Assembly (NCBI GenBank): GCA_903824455.1
Contig: CAIJWY010000195.1
Coordinates: 1 to 6,018, forward strand
Direction: 5' to 3'
DNA length: 6,018 bases
Source of the DNA: an uncultured Micrococcales bacterium
Lineage (GTDB): Bacteria > Actinomycetota > Actinomycetes > Actinomycetales > Microbacteriaceae
The stretch's first letter is position 1. Every line of letters starts with the position of its first letter. Shown one piece after another: positions 5,422 to 6,018 of this stretch. Under the pieces are notes generated by a model. The model was not told the origin of the DNA and did not search any database. It saw only the letters and a list, made by a program, of their open reading frames with translations. The position numbers and the translations under genes were made by a program.

Positions 5422-6018
5422 GTGAACAACAAAAAACTAGAGCAACTGCTCTCAATTCCCGAATTAAGTGACCTGGTGCTAAATGGTCATTTATACGCTT
5501 TTGCGAACATATCAGGTAACTGGCTTCCCGTTGACAATCCCTTTGAAAGCATGGATTCGCTGCTTGGCTTTTCGACCGAGTTAGCCAACCGTGCGAGGCG
5601 TCGACTCGACTACGGTTGCCCATTTGCCGACATCGCGGTTGGCACCCTTCGCTACCATTTAGCCCTGCCGCTAGCCGGCGATCGCATCCATGTTTCCATT
5701 CGAAAGCACCAGTCGACCAGACGAGAACTAGGTTCGCTGATTGATAACCCAGGTCGTTGGTTACCGAAACTACACGAACTCGTTTCATCGAAAAGTAACT
5801 TCATAATCAGCGGGGGAACCGGAACCGGTAAAACCACTCTGCTTCGAGCCATGCTAGAACTTGAGCAGCATTCAAGAATTGTCACGGTAGAAGACGTGAG
5901 CGAATTAGAACTGGCCAACCCCAACGTAGTTTCCCTTCAAACCAGGCAAGCCAACACCGATGGCGCGGGACAAATAGACCTGCAACGTTTGGTAATTGAA
6001 TCGCTACGCATGAAACCA
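5422..6018 (+). CDS. tadA: TadA/CpaF-type secretion ATPase, N-terminal 199 residues
   Basis: This is the cytoplasmic hexameric ATPase that drives assembly of Tad/Flp pili or a related type II/IV secretion machine. The first 199 residues are visible and the reading frame runs off the window. The N-terminal domain shows IPELSDLVLNG, typical of the family, followed by an arginine-rich stretch (LANRARRRLD). The Walker A motif GGTGTGKTT is at 131-139, followed by the Asp-box VEDVSEL (156-162) and SLRMKP, which in relatives leads into the Walker B region, cut off here. The usual LPDG-containing loop is replaced by ADIAVGTLRYH, so the N-terminal domain is somewhat divergent. An in-frame TGA at 5407 limits the start. 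GTG at 5422 is the only sensible choice, but it has no Shine-Dalgarno. The position next to 6C matches M. tuberculosis Rv3659c, but the ssd partner is missing. tadB/tadC-like genes should follow. Confidence 0.9.
   Translation, partial: MNNKKLEQLLSIPELSDLVLNGHLYAFANISGNWLPVDNPFESMDSLLGFSTELANRARRRLDYGCPFADIAVGTLRYHLALPLAGDRIHVSIRKHQSTRRELGSLIDNPGRWLPKLHELVSSKSNFIISGGTGTGKTTLLRAMLELEQHSRIVTVEDVSELELANPNVVSLQTRQANTDGAGQIDLQRLVIESLRMKP

Noticed and set aside
5361..5468. 35-codon ORF from a GTG at 5361 overlapping the start of tadA out of frame
   Set aside because: No Shine-Dalgarno, no recognisable protein features, and most of it overlaps the real tadA frame.
5354..5924. Two minus-strand ORFs (144 and 90 codons) opposite tadA
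   Set aside because: They are shadows of the tadA frame; the plus strand carries clear Walker A and Asp-box motifs, and the minus translations resemble no family I know.
1..6018. CRISPR arrays, insertion sequences, tRNA or rRNA genes
   Set aside because: No regularly spaced repeats, transposase-like frames, terminal inverted repeats of mobile elements, or tRNA/rRNA signatures were seen; the window reads as conserved chromosomal core apart from the acs-tadA gap.

Overview
The window looks like part of an actinobacterial chromosome. Moderate GC, compact spacing and gene order suggest a Microbacteriaceae-like organism, possibly one of the small-genome freshwater relatives of Rhodoluna or Aquiluna. 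That placement is an inference. The gene neighbourhood resembles the Mycobacterium tuberculosis Rv3659c-Rv3683 region: a PASTA-type class A penicillin-binding protein next to a metallophosphoesterase, a RidA-family protein nearby, acetyl-CoA synthetase, and a TadA/CpaF-type pilus ATPase.

Layout. Bases 1-120 (minus) hold the first 40 codons of a membrane-anchored metallophosphoesterase, 3 nt downstream of a bifunctional penicillin-binding protein (124-2640, minus). A 97-bp divergent promoter region (2641-2737) separates that gene from a RidA-family gene (2738-3199, plus). The RidA gene converges on acetyl-CoA synthetase (3201-5141, minus), with a single base between the two stop codons. From 5142 to 5421 is the only sizeable non-coding stretch, about 280 bp. 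From 5422 to the window end lies the N-terminal half of a TadA-type secretion ATPase (plus), opening at a GTG with no visible Shine-Dalgarno.

The most interesting part is the acs-tadA gap. On the plus strand it encodes three consecutive stem-loops, two of which (9-bp and 10-bp perfect stems) present CCCCCC and CCCCC in their loops. This is the hallmark of the actinobacterial 6C small RNA, and the position upstream of the tad locus matches that of the M. tuberculosis 6C RNA (B11). Just upstream is an 18-bp perfect palindrome, placed over the likely 6C promoter and also upstream of acs. Two further inverted repeats with 6-nt spacers lie in the presumed acs promoter and leader, centred 21 bp apart. 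The ssd gene that normally sits between 6C and tadA in relatives is absent.

Functionally, the penicillin-binding protein builds and cross-links peptidoglycan, the RidA protein probably detoxifies reactive imines, Acs activates acetate, and TadA powers Tad/Flp pilus assembly. They are not one pathway. The shared element is the regulatory island between acs and tadA.
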